Assembly (NCBI GenBank): GCA_964016985.1
Contig: OZ024828.1
Span: forward strand, 79,902,033-79,966,032
Reading direction: 5' to 3'
DNA from: Anodontia alba
Lineage: Eukaryota; Mollusca; Bivalvia; Lucinida; Lucinidae
DNA length: 64,000 nt
Part shown: in pieces, positions 33,863 through 48,400 of the stretch
Layout of the letters: each line of letters opens with the position of its first letter
Numbering within the stretch: the stretch's first letter is position 1
Translations under genes and position numbers: made by a program
The notes under the pieces: generated by a model
The model's database searches: none
What the model saw: the letters and a program-made list of their open reading frames with translations, nothing else
What the model was told of the DNA's origin: nothing

Positions 33863-36376
33863 GGTCCATTATACCATACCCGAGCAGCGAATGCCCTGAT
33901 TAGTTTGCGCATTCGCACAAGCTCATAAGGGCCTGCTCTATTCGCAGATATATTCTACAGTATCCAATGAATCTATGAATTGACAATGAAGACTGCCATC
34001 GGACTGTGCAAATGTATACACCGACCTATGCCTTCGTTGTCTGTATATGAAAAAAATGGCGCGTTACCTTGGATGATTCAAACTAATTTTTGAGTCCCTA
34101 CGAAATTCTTCCGATAGTTCAAGAAAACAAATATTTAGGAGAATTTTCATTTTTTTTATCATGAATTGTATGTTGTGTGTACTCATTAGAATCGCCTCAC
34201 CGAGACGATTCTAATGAGTACACTCAACATACCATTATTGTATAGAATATAAAAAACGACTTCCCTAAATTATCATTATTTTCTCCTTGACCTTACGCCA
34301 TGATAAACCCTCAATGGCTCGAACTACCCATGTCTCGAATATTTTTTTATGGTCCCAAAGATGTGCGAGCTATTCAGGTTTTACTGTAGTTAGTCATGTA
34401 ATGTTTATAGTAACAAATGAGTCGAGGCACAGCATTTCCTACAATATTGCATGTGCGCGTAACGGAGACTCAGACCAACCTGCGCATCGGCGCCGATGCG
34501 CAGGCTGGTAAGGGTATTTGTTGTCCTCCTGAAGATACTTTGGATGATTGACTACCCACAGAGTGCCCTGAGAAGAGTGGTCAGACTGTGTTGATGCACA
34601 GGCTGATCTGATTCTTGGCTGTGTGCACATTTAATCTTGAGGGAAATGCTGTGCCTCGACTCCTTTATGTAATTAAATTGTCTAATCAATGCATCTGAAT
34701 CTGGTCGATTACTGTGACACGTCAAGCCTAAGTCTTTAACCAAGGAACGACAGAGTGAAAATGCAGCTCTAATACATAAAAACTCCAAACTCACCATTGT
34801 TGCGTGAACCCAGCTTTAGTCGAGAGGGAACGAAAAATGATTTCGATATTTCCTCTGAAAAGTGAATCATTCCAGTCGGCAGACAACGTTGCAACAGCGT
34901 CATATCAACATTGATGCAACGTCATCGACGTTGATGCGATGTTGTTGCAGCGTGTGTCCGCTGGGAAAAAATACCAGTAAAACACGTCGTACCGACGACA
35001 CCGCAACACAAAGACGTTGTGGCGACATTGTTACGACGTTTCTGCGACGTTCTGTGTGTTGGGTGCTCTAAGACAGACAAATACGGTCAGTTATTATGAA
35101 GGAACAAAATTAATGACTGAGTTGGAATTGAAAAAAATAAATCAATTTTATAGACAATGCGACAAGTGATACCTTACCGGTTCATTCGCTGTCCAGTTAT
35201 AATGTGTGATTCCATCTCCTGGACCCTTGCTGCTTGCTATCAATGGTGCTACAGTGTCTTGTTAATAATCAAGGAAATAAATTCGTTCATTTTAGTGTAA
35301 TTTGTTAGGCAGTTAGTATCTGTGCTAGTTAATTAGTTTCTGTCATTCTCAAAACTGTGCCGTGGAACCTGTCATCACGGAAACATGCCTATATAATTTT
35401 GACCCCTTTAAACCCCACATTTATATGTAAAACTGGGGTTTACAGGGGTATAAATTATTACTCTTATTTATGCTCAAAACATAACTTGTGGGTACTAGTT
35501 AGAACCGCCTCGACGATGCGGTTCTAACGAGTACCCACAATCTATGTTTTAAGCAGAAATAGGGAGAAAAAAAAATCAGAATTTTTATCTGAAATTTTTC
35601 ATTTTTTGATGGTAAAATTTTCAGTATATTTGAATAGGCATGTTTTCGTAATGTTATAAGAGCCATTCTCAGCAACAACTGCCTACCTATAACAGCAACA
35701 TTTCTTATTTCCTTTAGTTCTCTAATCCTATATACTTAACCGCGACATTTCTATTCTTATGTTTTCCCTCTCTGTGCCACCTTGATCGCGTGGGCAATTT
35801 GTTTTTCACTATTCTCCAAATAACAATGAAATAACTATATCATATTTATCCTAAGTACCGAACAGGTGGATAAACAAGGTATCTGATCAGGGTCTACACT
35901 ATATGAATGTATTTAATCAGGGTCCAGTTGTTCAAAGCTAACGATGTCGTCAGTTAACTTTTCGTTAAAATTTACATCGAGTGATATGCAAATATGCTGA
36001 AAGTTTTTGCTGAAAAAAATGTGAGTAGCTTTTGCAGCGCAGTGCAAAAGCTACTCATTTTTTTTTCAGCAAAAAATATCAGAATATTATATATTGAATC
36101 TGCTAAAACAGTTAACGAAATTACCCTTAACGAGCTCGTTAAGCTAACGACGCTTTGAACACCATGACCCAGATATTTGGACCAGTATGGTAAGGAGTAA
36201 AAAGTGTCTGCTTACTTGCGTATATATAGTATTATCTTTTTTCATGGAACACAGAGGTTTCATACTCAATAACCGTAACGTGAGAAAAAGTACCCTCGGA
36301 CAGGTGCGCCCAGCGAAGATTCAAATCAGTGTCTTTGTTGTCCGCATCGAGAAAATTTGCATCCTTGGCTATCATG

Positions 36377-36416
<40 letters not shown>

Positions 36417-39400
36417 CGGGCGCACATAACCGAAGGTTCGTTTTCTGAGTTGTGGTTCAAATCATTGCATTTCCTGCATTTTAAAAATGTTCATCTTACT
36501 GGTTCATCGGAAGTCCACTGGAATTTACTTTTGCGGTTTCCTAGACCTTAGTGATTTGCGATTTGAGCAACAGTTTTAACTTAAAGATAAACATTAAGGA
36601 AAAATCAAATAAAAGTACTATATATAGTATATCGGCAGTTTGGGACACTGGATACACTTGGCCATCACGAAAACATGCCTGTATAATTTTGACCCCCTTA
36701 AACCCCACTATTATAAAGTAAAACTTGGGTTTAAAAAAAACATGTTTGTGAGTTCTCATTAGAGCCGCCTTGCCAAGGCGGCTCTAACGAGTACCCACAA
36801 TTTATGTTTTGAGCAGAAATATTGAAAATATCAGAATTTTTTATCTGAATATTTTCCTTTTTGGCTGTAAATTTTTTAATACATTTGAATAGGCGTGGTT
36901 TCGTAATAGCAAATTGTCCGCCATTTTCTACAAGAAACATGACTTCGTATTTGCTATCCTGATAAAAAATCTCTTTCTTAAAAGACACCTACTATAAAAG
37001 GTAAGAATTTGCTCCCAAGGATAAGATACTCTTTTTTTTATATATATACAGACGAAACACAATAGCTCGAACACTGATGGCTAGTTTACCATGGCTAATT
37101 CCAACTCGTTTTTCATTTAAGTAAATTTTCTTATTTCGTCAGGAAATTGAATGTTGTGTGTACTCATTTGATTCGCCTCATTATAATGAAATTAAATGTT
37201 GTGTGTACTCATTAGAATCGCCTCATTGAGGCAAGGTGAGATAGACCAAAGAGGTACCTGCTCAACATCAGCTGCTCACAACACATTAAGAAAACATGCC
37301 TATTCAAATATACTGAAAATTTTACCAGAAAAAAAAAAAAAATTTCAGATAAAAAAATCTGATATTTTTCATATGTCTGCTAAAAAACATAGATTGTGGA
37401 TACTCGTTAGAACCGCCTCGACGAGGCGGTTCTAACGAGTACTCACAATCTATGTTTTTGAGCAGAAATAAGAAAAATAATGTATACCCCTGTAAACCCC
37501 TGTTTTACTATATAAAAGAAGGGTTTAATGGGGTCAAAATTATATAGGTATGTTTTCATAATGAAAAATTCGTATGCCTTATTCTTTAGATATAAATACT
37601 GTAACAAAACATATAAAGCAAAGTTCCTTACTTTCATTATTACCAAGTAATCATTAAAATAATAAAGAAAAGTTGCAATACTTGTTTCCAATAGTATAAG
37701 AGGCTCCATTGCAGAAGAGAGACAAAACAATTTTGATAGATTAACCGCCCCTGAAAGTGTGTCAATTTCCATTAAGGCCTGTTTCACTTCAGCCTCACCG
37801 CAGCCGTAAGGCTCCTCTGCGGTCACCTTTTTGACATAAAACGCTGGGGTCCGTCCGGCAGCCGCAAGATCGTCGTACGAATTTAAAAGTCGCAAGGTCA
37901 TTGCAACGTCTCAGACTTAATTCTCAACATGCACATTATTTCTGCAATTTTGGCAATTTTTGGATTTTGCTAGGCTGCCGCAAGGACGTTTTGAGACACC
38001 CGCAGAACTGACTCAAGATTTTGTAGGAGTTTACTAGTTTTCAGGCTGGGGCTGCTGTCAATCATTTCTTAGGTTTGTCTTGCGACAGTCATAAGGCAGT
38101 CGCTCGGGCATCCTACGGCTGACGTGCGTCTTAATAGAATGCTGTAGCAAGAATGTTGAGAATCGTAAGACAATCGCAGAAGTCGCACGGCAGCCTCGCG
38201 GCAGTCCTACGGTCGTTGCATCTAGAACACCCAACACTCTCTGTCTAGGCTCCAGACAAGAAACATGCCCGCAAAACAGAAATCTAGAGGGAGGTTGGAA
38301 AACCATCGCCATTGCGGCTGCTGCTACTGTTGAAGAGCCTGTGGAGACCCAACAGCCATGGCAGACAGAGGAACCAACCAATGAAGTACCCTTAACCTCA
38401 AAGCAAGACGATGTGAACTCGGACTCTAAGGAGGATGACATCAGTGCCTTCAGGTGCGAGAAGTTCTCTATGTCCGCTCAAGCCGAGAACGCCTTTTTCC
38501 AGTGGTTCAGCGAGTATCCAGAGTTCTATGTAAAGAGCCATCGGTGGTACGCAGACAAGGTGTATAAGGATAAGCAGCTTGCCCTGATAGCCGCGCAAGT
38601 GGATGAGCCTAGTGTATATATCATTTACTTTGCCTTTTAATATATGCTGCATTAAACCATAATAACCAAAGTGAGCAATATTAAACACCACCGTTTATCT
38701 CAAGGCCCGGGTGACATACGTAGGTTATTATAGTATAAGACAGATATACCATGTCTGTGCGCATTTATTTGGTATTCTGCACTCGGCTTCCAGCCTGACT
38801 ATCTAACTTATTTCATAAGATATCTTCTTGTATTGAAATGCCACAAAAAACATCAAGCTCCTTTGGCTGAACCATTTGCTGTAAGTATGTACTTTTCGCT
38901 TTCGGTCTTGTGTCAAGTATATCTAAATGGCTGCCACCAGAGACAGTAATCACGAAACATACAAAATGCCAAGTCTCTTAAACCGCTTCATCGATATCCA
39001 TGAAATTTCAACTCTACAAGACCTTCCATCAAAAGTACATATATACGTATGTTAGCGACCCTATCCGTTTAACCTTGTTTTCTCATGTTTTCAATCCAGC
39101 TGTCTGAGTTCAGCTTTATCCCGATTGACTTCATGCTCACCTTGCAGTCGTCAGAAGACGTTGACAGAACGGAAGCAGGAGAGGAGGTGGTACGGGAGGG
39201 AGGAGATGGTGGTAATGGCAGCAATTAGTATCACAGGATCGTAATTACGTGTTATTTCATTATGACTTGTCTTCAGTTGTATGGGCAGCAAGAGGTGTCA
39301 ATGTTGCATTAACGAATATGATTTGATGGTGATGGTGGCAGCAAAACGTTCGACAGCGTTGCAGTAATAGCCCTTTTGGTTTATTATGGTATTTACTCTC

Positions 39401-42400
39401 CGAAATGACTGATTTCAAATGCGATTCATCTTAGGACCCAGGTGCAATATGTGCGTAATTATTGTATAAATTAGGTGTACCAAGGTTCATGCATATTATC
39501 GCTACGAACATGCGCACGAATGATAAAATCACAAAGACTTCAATTCCGTTGCATCATGTATGGAAACAAAAAAAAGCCACGGTATTGCAGTAACACCATA
39601 GTGTTGTCTATCATAATTTCTGTTTTATTGTGTGTATATGCTGTGAAATAAAGTTTGCTTCTGTTGGAGTTTCAAATTTGTAGTTTCTGTCTATCGTAAA
39701 TTGCAACCTAAATTGTAGTACATAGCAAAGCATACAGCGTTCATCACTTTTATTCCAACAACTGCAATGGGGTTTCGAAACGTTCCGATAAGAAAGCCAT
39801 AACATGATATTTTCTATAATAAACATGGAGTATCTTTACGCCTTCAGCAGACATCTATGCAGTTAAATACTTGGGAGTTACATCGTTCGCAGTATTTTAG
39901 GTTTCAAAACTTTGCTTAAAAACCAAAACTCATGACCCATTGTGATAAATTTCTCTATTGTGTTTGACAAAACCATGTATCTATGGGAAAAATGATTATT
40001 CTTGTTCAATTAACAAACTAAACAGTTATACGTTTCTTATCGGATCGTATTAAAAATTCCTCGTACACTAATTTTTAAAGCTCTACTGTCATCATTGCAC
40101 TTAAGCTACTGGTCTTGTTCACATAGTCTGGTCTTGTCATGGACATCTACTCACTTGGCTGTTGTAATAGGCACATACATAGTCCCGTTCTGCAACACCT
40201 ATTATGAGGAGACCTCTCCGCTGTTGTCCATCAAGAAGTTGACGTCCTTGACGCCAAGCACCGAGAATGACGTTACATTGCCCATCCTACTGGTCAACCT
40301 AGGGTAGCGGAAGGAACGGAGCTTTGGTCCGCATCCAACTGTGCAGTTTTAGAGCACCCCAAACAATACTGATAGTACTGGCCACGCTGCATTGCATGGT
40401 CGTCAGCAAACACATCCACCGGTGCACCAAGATGCCGAAGGCGTTGTCCACAACACCTCGGGCTCTGGATTGCTCGTAGTTGAACACCCTTTGTTTGTGT
40501 GTCATGCCTCTCATCGAGTAGCGTTTCATTAGCCAGATTCGGAAGGGGAAAAGCGTTATCTCCTAGCATAAAATATGGGATGTCCAACCATCCTGACGGA
40601 GTGGTTCTGCTGGTGGGAAACCAGAGGAGTTGTCCTCAACAGCGGTCCGGAAGAAGCACTCACTGAAAATGCCAGCATCCGACGCCTCGCTTCCCACACT
40701 TGCCCACATAAACTTATAGTCCGCATCTACCACATCCAGCAGCACAATGGAACAGAAACTTTTGTATTTGAAGAATCCGCTCCCGGAGTTATGTGGCTTC
40801 TTTATGGCGACATGTTTACCGTATATGGCCCAAAAAGCATGATGGAAGTTCCAACGATGTAAAACCTGCGACATTTCATGCCGTTCGTCGTGGGTAGAAT
40901 GTGGGATGAGTTCTCTGTATTCTTCAAAAATCGCCCTACACATCAGAACAAAGAGACATTGGTGCTAGTCTTACTCCTTGTTGCTTTGTGGTTTATTCTA
41001 CGGGGCGATTTGTTGTATGTCTTTCCGTGTGTCATTTTGTTCTTGTGTTTTTCGGTCCTTTCAGTATTGCGATTACCTTGCTTGGGGAAGAGAGAGCTAA
41101 TCTTAGTGCTTTTCGTACGTTTGTTCGGTTTGTGCTGTTAAGATTTGTCGGTTTCCTCTTCCTCTTGGGGTCTGGGAAGGGCTGCGGTTTGTGATTGTGG
41201 CACTCCCTGGACTTTTCTCTTACTTTTTTTTATTGTGTTGTGTCCTACCCGGAAACCGTATTGTAATGACTTGAAACTCATCTCTGTGGCCAGAAAGTGT
41301 AACGTTATGACCACTTTCTCCCCGGACTCAATGGAACCTCGTCCCCTGAAACATAATCCATACGATGAACATTAGGATTACGTAAGACTCGTACGGTGGT
41401 TGAATATATTGCAAAGGATAGTTGCGATTCAAAGTGGTTATCGACTCTTACATACACTTGCCTGTTCGACTTGCTTATGCGCGGGATGACCTTAACAGCA
41501 ACTTTTCAATCATGTCGCGGCTCATCCTTATGTAGCCCATATTGTCATCCCCGGACTTTTTCTCCAGCTCCTGGAAGAGGGCGTGGTACTGGCAAACAAC
41601 CGGTGTCGCTCAATCCAGGGTTTGAACCACCAACGCCTCGGCGGTCTTATTCGACCTTAACGCACTGGGATAAGCAGCGCCAGAATTGCTGCGTCAAGAT
41701 CTTCATCACGCCTTCTTCTTAGAACAGAAATACTCTGTGGTGGAATATCCATCAAGATGTGATGTGCTTCCAAGCTATGATGAAACTCTGAGGGTTGATA
41801 GTAATGCACGTGTATTTTATTCCTCACTTGAGACGAATTCGTACGATGAACGTACGGACATCTTAAGATATATGATATGGAACAGGCGTAAGGAACACAA
41901 TATACAACAAGAAGCAATTAGATGTTGGTCTGTTCAAATGGATGATGTATGACTAGATGTAAAATACACAATTCATCTCCAAGGGACACATGCTTGCCCT
42001 TAAAGCGCCAATAACACCTGCAGCAGGTGGCACTTTTATTTTTTTATTTTATTTTTTTTACTTTTGATAGAAAATACATCAAGCCAAGCAGACGATTCAC
42101 ATGAAATATCAAGACTTATTTTCTATGAAAAATTAAAAGAAAATACAATGTTGTTTGTTACAAATGCTTTGCACATTAAGAGTTAGAATAGAACTTCCTA
42201 ATGACAGGTTGCTATTAAATTTATATTGTTAAAATATTATAGGTATATTACAACGACTTGACAGGATATGATCTGAACATGAACAAATGACGTTGTCTAT
42301 CACTTTAAAAATGGCTAAGTCTATTCATAATTTTGGTTGAACATCGTTTGTTTCTATAATGTTTGTACTCTCACTTTTGTGACGTACGAAACGAAATTTT

Positions 42401-45400
42401 ACCCTTGATAGACTCAGTCGGTTGTAGGGCTGACTATCATCCCAAAATTTGACTATCACGATACTTTCACTATCAGAGAAACCCCTATTGCGAAACTATT
42501 ACTGTCAAGGGTCTAATATCACGATGCATCATGATACTATCTCCATCTCCAAATCACACAGTATTTTAATGTATTTCGTTGAATTTTACAAAGACCGGAC
42601 TACATTTAAAGATATATAACATCACTGCACTCTCAAAAATCAGCTTTGCCACCATTTAAACAAATATTATTGTAAAGCAGAAGTCTTTCTTTTCTCATAC
42701 TTTGTTAATTTAGACAAAGAAGCTTCAATATGGGGTATCAGAATGAGAAATCTACAGGGACAATCTATCAAAACTACCGATAGTCGATTAGTCGATGAGA
42801 CTATCAGTAATAGCTATCGATAGTTAAAATCACTATCACGATAGCATTATCATGGCCCGGCCTCGGTGGCTCAGTCGGATTCGCGTCCAACTGGTGTTCA
42901 GGAGGTCGCAGGTTCGATTCCCGGTGAGTTCGGCAACATTCTGTGTTGGAGATTAATTATGGAATATTTTCTATGGTCAGTCTCTCCCTTCCGATGATTC
43001 AAGTAGGGCAATATTATCTGCTGAGAGGACTTAGCCTGTTGGGGACCACCCGATTCCAAGTCAAACATTAGAGCTATCGCTTGCACAGCCAAACGTAATA
43101 ATAAAGAAATAAGGAAAGAATGTCATTTATGCAAATAAAGAAAGGAAGAAAGAACGAAAGAACAGCAGGAAACATCAAGCGTATGTTTGTTGTATGTCCA
43201 TCATGCAAGAAGAATCAGATTTGTGTCAGTCAGACAGGCTTTGCTAAATTTCAAGGTATGTTTATTAGAGGTGAATAAAAAGTGGAACGATAATACTCTG
43301 TTTCTACCGTGTTGCGGCTGACCACCCTGCAAAAAAATTGACGAAGTCTGTCTCTTAGCAATCCCAGACAAGACCTCTATAATGTTATTGTACATACCAA
43401 GTTTGGTGACAATCGTTTGTCATTTACTCTAGTTATCATCCGGAAACGAAATATGGATGGACGGACAGACACACGGACTCCAATGTGAAACCATAATACC
43501 CCACCACTATCGTGTGATGGTGTATAAAAGCCAATAGTGATCTAAATACCGATTTCAAAAAATGAATGCCTCTAAGCGAGGTAAAGTAATTCTTCTCGTT
43601 CAGAACGGAAACAAAGCAATTCTTACTTTACACTGGATTAGTATCTATGGCATAGTCAAGGCATTTTTTGGAGATATGTTGTCGTTTTTATAACTTGATA
43701 TGATGAAGTTTAAATTTTCATATTTCGATTATTTATCCAATTATTTTAGATTTTATTAAACAAAAACAACAAAAGAACTGTTGTATATCTGAATATATCA
43801 CTCTCTTTGATTAAAAGGATACGAATAATTAAAAGAATAGCATCTATCACACATATGACCACCCGAAATCTCCTTATGCAAAGACTGTTTCCTGGCATTT
43901 CATCATTCATTTTATATGACATAATAGTTTGAAGAAGACAATATACGAATCCAACTCCAAAGGCCAAAATTGAGCCAAGAAGATGCACCGCATTAACAAT
44001 GGTCATCTGCAAGGCAATCAAAATGCGTATCACGTTAGCTATTTATATGTGTCTGTATATGTGTATGTCCATGTAGCGATAAGTAGCCATCAGACTTTGT
44101 CACATACTTTAGTATATAAGGCAGCTCAACGGCCCGGCTAATAAAGTTAGTGTCACGCGCATCACTGATGATGGCGGCTCTGGTTCACTTGTCTTATAAC
44201 ATATTAGCAATAATGAAATAAATAGATGTAAAATCTTTCAAAAGGCTTTAATCCTTTTAGGGCTGCAGAGCAAGCCAAATACCTCTGCAAACAGTGTCTA
44301 TCAAGATACCGATACCAATATTTGCAATACTAGACAGATCCAAATTCAAGGATAGAAAAGTCCAATTCACAAATACATGGGTGAAAGGGTAAAAGATAGA
44401 GTCAAATATATATATGTCAGTGGTCATCTTTGAATGACCATTTACTCTTTATTTCCTGGCATTTAGGATAGAGTCAAATATATCTGCCAGTGGTCATCTT
44501 TTAATGACAATTGACTCTTATTTCCTGGCATTAAGAAGAGAGTCAAATATATATGCCAGTGGTTATCTTTGAAAGACCATTTACTCTTATTTTGTCAAGT
44601 ATACATATCAGTGGTCATCTTTGAATGACCATTGACTCTTATTTCCTGGCATTTCAGGAAATAAGGTGCCATTCCGTTATGTTATATATCAAATCAAAGC
44701 TAATTTACTTCACATACATAATATGACAATTTAATTATTAGAAAACTCGTAAATATTCTTCACTGACAGAAGACAGATTTGCACATCTTTCTCTTTGTAA
44801 TAAGATGCAAAGAGACTGAATTCTGTCATATCCAAAGTATTTCTTTTCACTTACTGTGACAGGTAGACTGACATTTTAGCTAAATGTAAAACCCTCTTGA
44901 AATCTTGTATAAATAAATAAATAATAAATAAATAAATAAATAAATAAACAGTTTCGGTTTTCATCGAGAACCAACACTGGACTTGACCTGGTGATGTAAC
45001 GGGACTTTGGATGTTTAGACTGGTTACTAATGGTAAACCAAGGCTGTTAGGTATTGCTCAGGTTGTATGTCCCACTGTTCCCGGTTCATAACGTGTGGGG
45101 ATCGACTGATCTCTATAGTTTCAATTACTTGTCTAAGTTTATTTTATTTGTTTTCCTGTAAACTAATTTTGCCCCCTTCCAATCGATGACACCGTTAGAA
45201 CTTTTGATAAAAAATGTTTCAGTTGTCTTTCGCTTTGACCTGTTGTATATGTTTTGACTTTTTTTTCTGGATATCATTAAAGAATTCTTAGGATTATTGT
45301 GATATTCTGTCCTGATGAACCGATTCAGTAAACTGCGCTCGCAAAACGGACAAGATTTTGTCAAACGGCTGCGATCTTCCGAAAACACGGAAAAACAATT

Positions 45401-48400
45401 TCCGCTAGTGGAATTACATTGCGTTTCCAGCGAGGTGTTGAGACGAAGACAACACCCCTCTCAGTTTTTTTTAAGTCCCCACTGGATACTTATTTACCTA
45501 GAGACTGCGAGTCATGCGTGAAATGGTCTGGTAAGAGAACGCGTGAGGATAGCTAATAATCAGAGATTTCTACGAAACAGTTACTATATCGTTTTTTTTA
45601 TTTTGCTTAAAAGGTGAGGCAAGTGAAGACAAGAAGTTGATTCGATACTAAATATAGTGATGTTTTGAGTTGACTTGCCCTTCAGTGCAACGTATCCTCA
45701 ATCCACCCTACCCTTCTCTCCCTTCTGCTACACCATCTTACCCTACGAAGCTGGGATAGGCCAGGATAGAAGGGTAAGGTAGGATAGGGTGGTAGGGCTT
45801 GGTAAGATAGGGTTGGGTAGAGTGCGATATATTGATACAGTGTTTATTTAGTAAAGGGGAAGTCGTGATTTCTAAGACAGCCACAACTAGTCCACTTGGA
45901 CACCATCCAAGACAGGTTTCGAAAAAAAAATCTGAAGTGATCTCGAATGAGATGGCGATAACATTCGTTACAGTGTTAAGTAAAGGGGGTGTTGCGATTT
46001 AAAGAATGGCCGTCTGGCGGCCATATTAGTCGACGGCCCGATTATTGTATAAATTATAATTGTTCGTAAATATGAACTGTATCAAAATCGGTAAAGGGTT
46101 TCATGAATGGCTTTTAAAGTTTTTCTTTTGGGTTACATGGCAACCAGAATCTGCAACGACCCCAAATATTTTGAATATTTTCAGTCGGTATCACCCAAGG
46201 ATTATTCCTGTGAAATGTTAAAATTAGCTCAGTGGTTTATCAAATTTATTTGTTTGTTATGTTTTCGCTTTGATACATTGACTGACTTGGGTGCCTTTAT
46301 GCGAACCGAATTTTTATGTATTTCTGTATTAAGGGTAGCATCGGGACCCAGGGTGGTTGGCTAGTCGTAAAAGTGCTTTAACCTCCCCCAGTGGTTTATT
46401 CTGCTGACCGTTCTAAGCCGGTAGTGCCAGTAATTGTTGCTTTGTGATTTATTTTGCGAGGTCATTTGTTTTAAGTCTTGCCTTGTGTTATTTTGTTCTC
46501 GTGTTGTTCAGTCATTTTAGCATTGCGATTACCTCGTTTGGGGAAGAGAGAGCTAATCTTAGTGCTTTTCGTACGATTGTTCGATTTGCGCTTGTTTGGT
46601 TTTGTCTGTTTTCTCTTCCTCTTCGTGTCTGGGATGGACTGCAGCTTGTGATTGTAGCCTACCTGGACTTTTCTCTTACCTTGTTTTGGAGGTGATAGCG
46701 GGATGGACGAACCGACGGACAGGCGGTCGGCGATGACGACGACGGACGGTGACCGATCTCAAAAGCTTCATACGAGCGACGAGCTTTTGGCTCAAGTGAG
46801 CTAAAAACACGGAAAATGAACTGCCAAAGAAACACACCGACAAATGGTTAAAAAATCTTTCGAGTAGAGTTTTAAGCGTGCATGAACAGAAAAAAGTAGA
46901 GTCAAAGGACTTAAATATCGCTGCTAGCCCGGGCGGTGTTCGTGCGCACGATTTAATTTTGGCTACAGAGCGAAGCCTTGTGGGGTTTAGACCAGAAAAA
47001 GCGGATCATGCGATCGGAGGTGAGCGGTCTCCTAAAAAATGTCAAGACGTCCATAGAAAGGAAGGCAATGATCAGGACTCAATGTACAATGTAAATACCT
47101 AACACCTTCCGTCCAAGACAGCAACAGCACCACAATAAAAACACTACAAGCGGAAAACAAAAATGACAGTTTCTTCCCAAAAAATGGCCAAACGGCTATC
47201 CAAAATAAATATTTCATAAACTCAAAGACAAACAATGACAGAAATAGTAAGATAAAAGTCAAAAAGGATTGTCTTTGGAAACAATGAACACACAAAATTA
47301 CGAAAATCGGAGACACGATTTAGTTAAAGCACCGCCTTTGAACGGTCAGTAAACAAATCACTGGTGTGTATGTGCGTGTGTGTGTGATGGGAGATGGGAG
47401 GGGGCTTAAATCGATTTTACGTGGCCACAACCCTAGCCCTTAGTTCGATCGTGGTATACACAAGACATTTGTTCAGTCCACGTAAAGGATTTCAGTGATA
47501 ATCTTCGAGAACATAAAAATCAAACGAATACAGAGATGGAACAACGATGAGGACTCGACAGCAAGAAATAACTGAAATGCTGAAGCAAAAGAAAACTATC
47601 AGTTGGACTCCGGTGGGCCCGACCAGAGCCAGAGCATCAGGCACCAATCGACACTTAAGAGTCTTTAGGTCAAAGCCGTCATAGAGTCTGAGGCCCGACC
47701 CGCCGGCGTGCAGCCAAAGAGGGAAGCAAAGTTATTAACCGTAATTGGATTAACTACCCTGCATGCAGTCTGTCGTATTACATTTACATTTATGTTGTAC
47801 CCAATCTTTATATATCGAAGAATGATTTTACAAAATTGAGAGCTAAAATCATGCAAGCATATTTTCCTGAATTTATATTCTAAGTCGCCATAAAATTCAT
47901 ATTCCGATAGGCCTCGTTACAGAAGAGATTTAAGTAACACTGAATTTTGAAACTGAATCGAAATGACTACTATAAAATTTAGAAAAGGCTTTGCGGATTT
48001 TATGGTACCGATAACCCTGATTTAGAAGTTGAGCAGTTAATAATTTATTTTCGAGTGTTGAAGTCATTAACATGACTAGCGACTCTGGCGAACCGAATTA
48101 GTAGCGATATATAAATACCGTATGATGCTCGACGAGGAACATCCCCATCCAAGTAAGGAGAATTTACAATCTTAAAATAACGAATTTCAGGAAAGAAGAA
48201 AGACAGTTAATTAAAGGATCCATATTCCTCAAAAATAGACATTTTATTGTCCCAGAAAGGTTTAATATATTGACATATGGTATTAATACAATAAAAAACG
48301 TGGCACCTGACAATCTGTATAATTTCTGGGATCAAAAATGAAATGGTTTTTATCGTATCTCTGAATTTATGTTGCCAGCAACTCAGCAAGGAGCCTACCC

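Larger units (their letters stand above)
44666..46234. other. intron sequence without features
   Basis: Only the AAAT microsatellite and the CCTACC palindrome. Confidence 0.5.

Noticed and set aside
34679..34870. Candidate DRAM2-like exon (AG at 34840, GTGAGT after 34798)
   Set aside because: Splice borders look fair, but the phase does not fit and the peptide does not match the family; the segment at 35178-35248 fits both.
10470..37435. Recurring frames reading YNFDPLKPHFYIVKLGFTGV and similar
   Set aside because: These are translations of MITE-A arms repeated wherever a copy occurs; conservation reflects the DNA repeat, not a protein.
37443..37901. 152-codon minus frame
   Set aside because: About half is MITE-A copy 21 and the rest is the Harbinger end region; no domain.
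38058..38441. 127-codon minus-strand frame
   Set aside because: It overlaps Harbinger subterminal repeats and is antisense to the MADF exon, which has the clear domain match.
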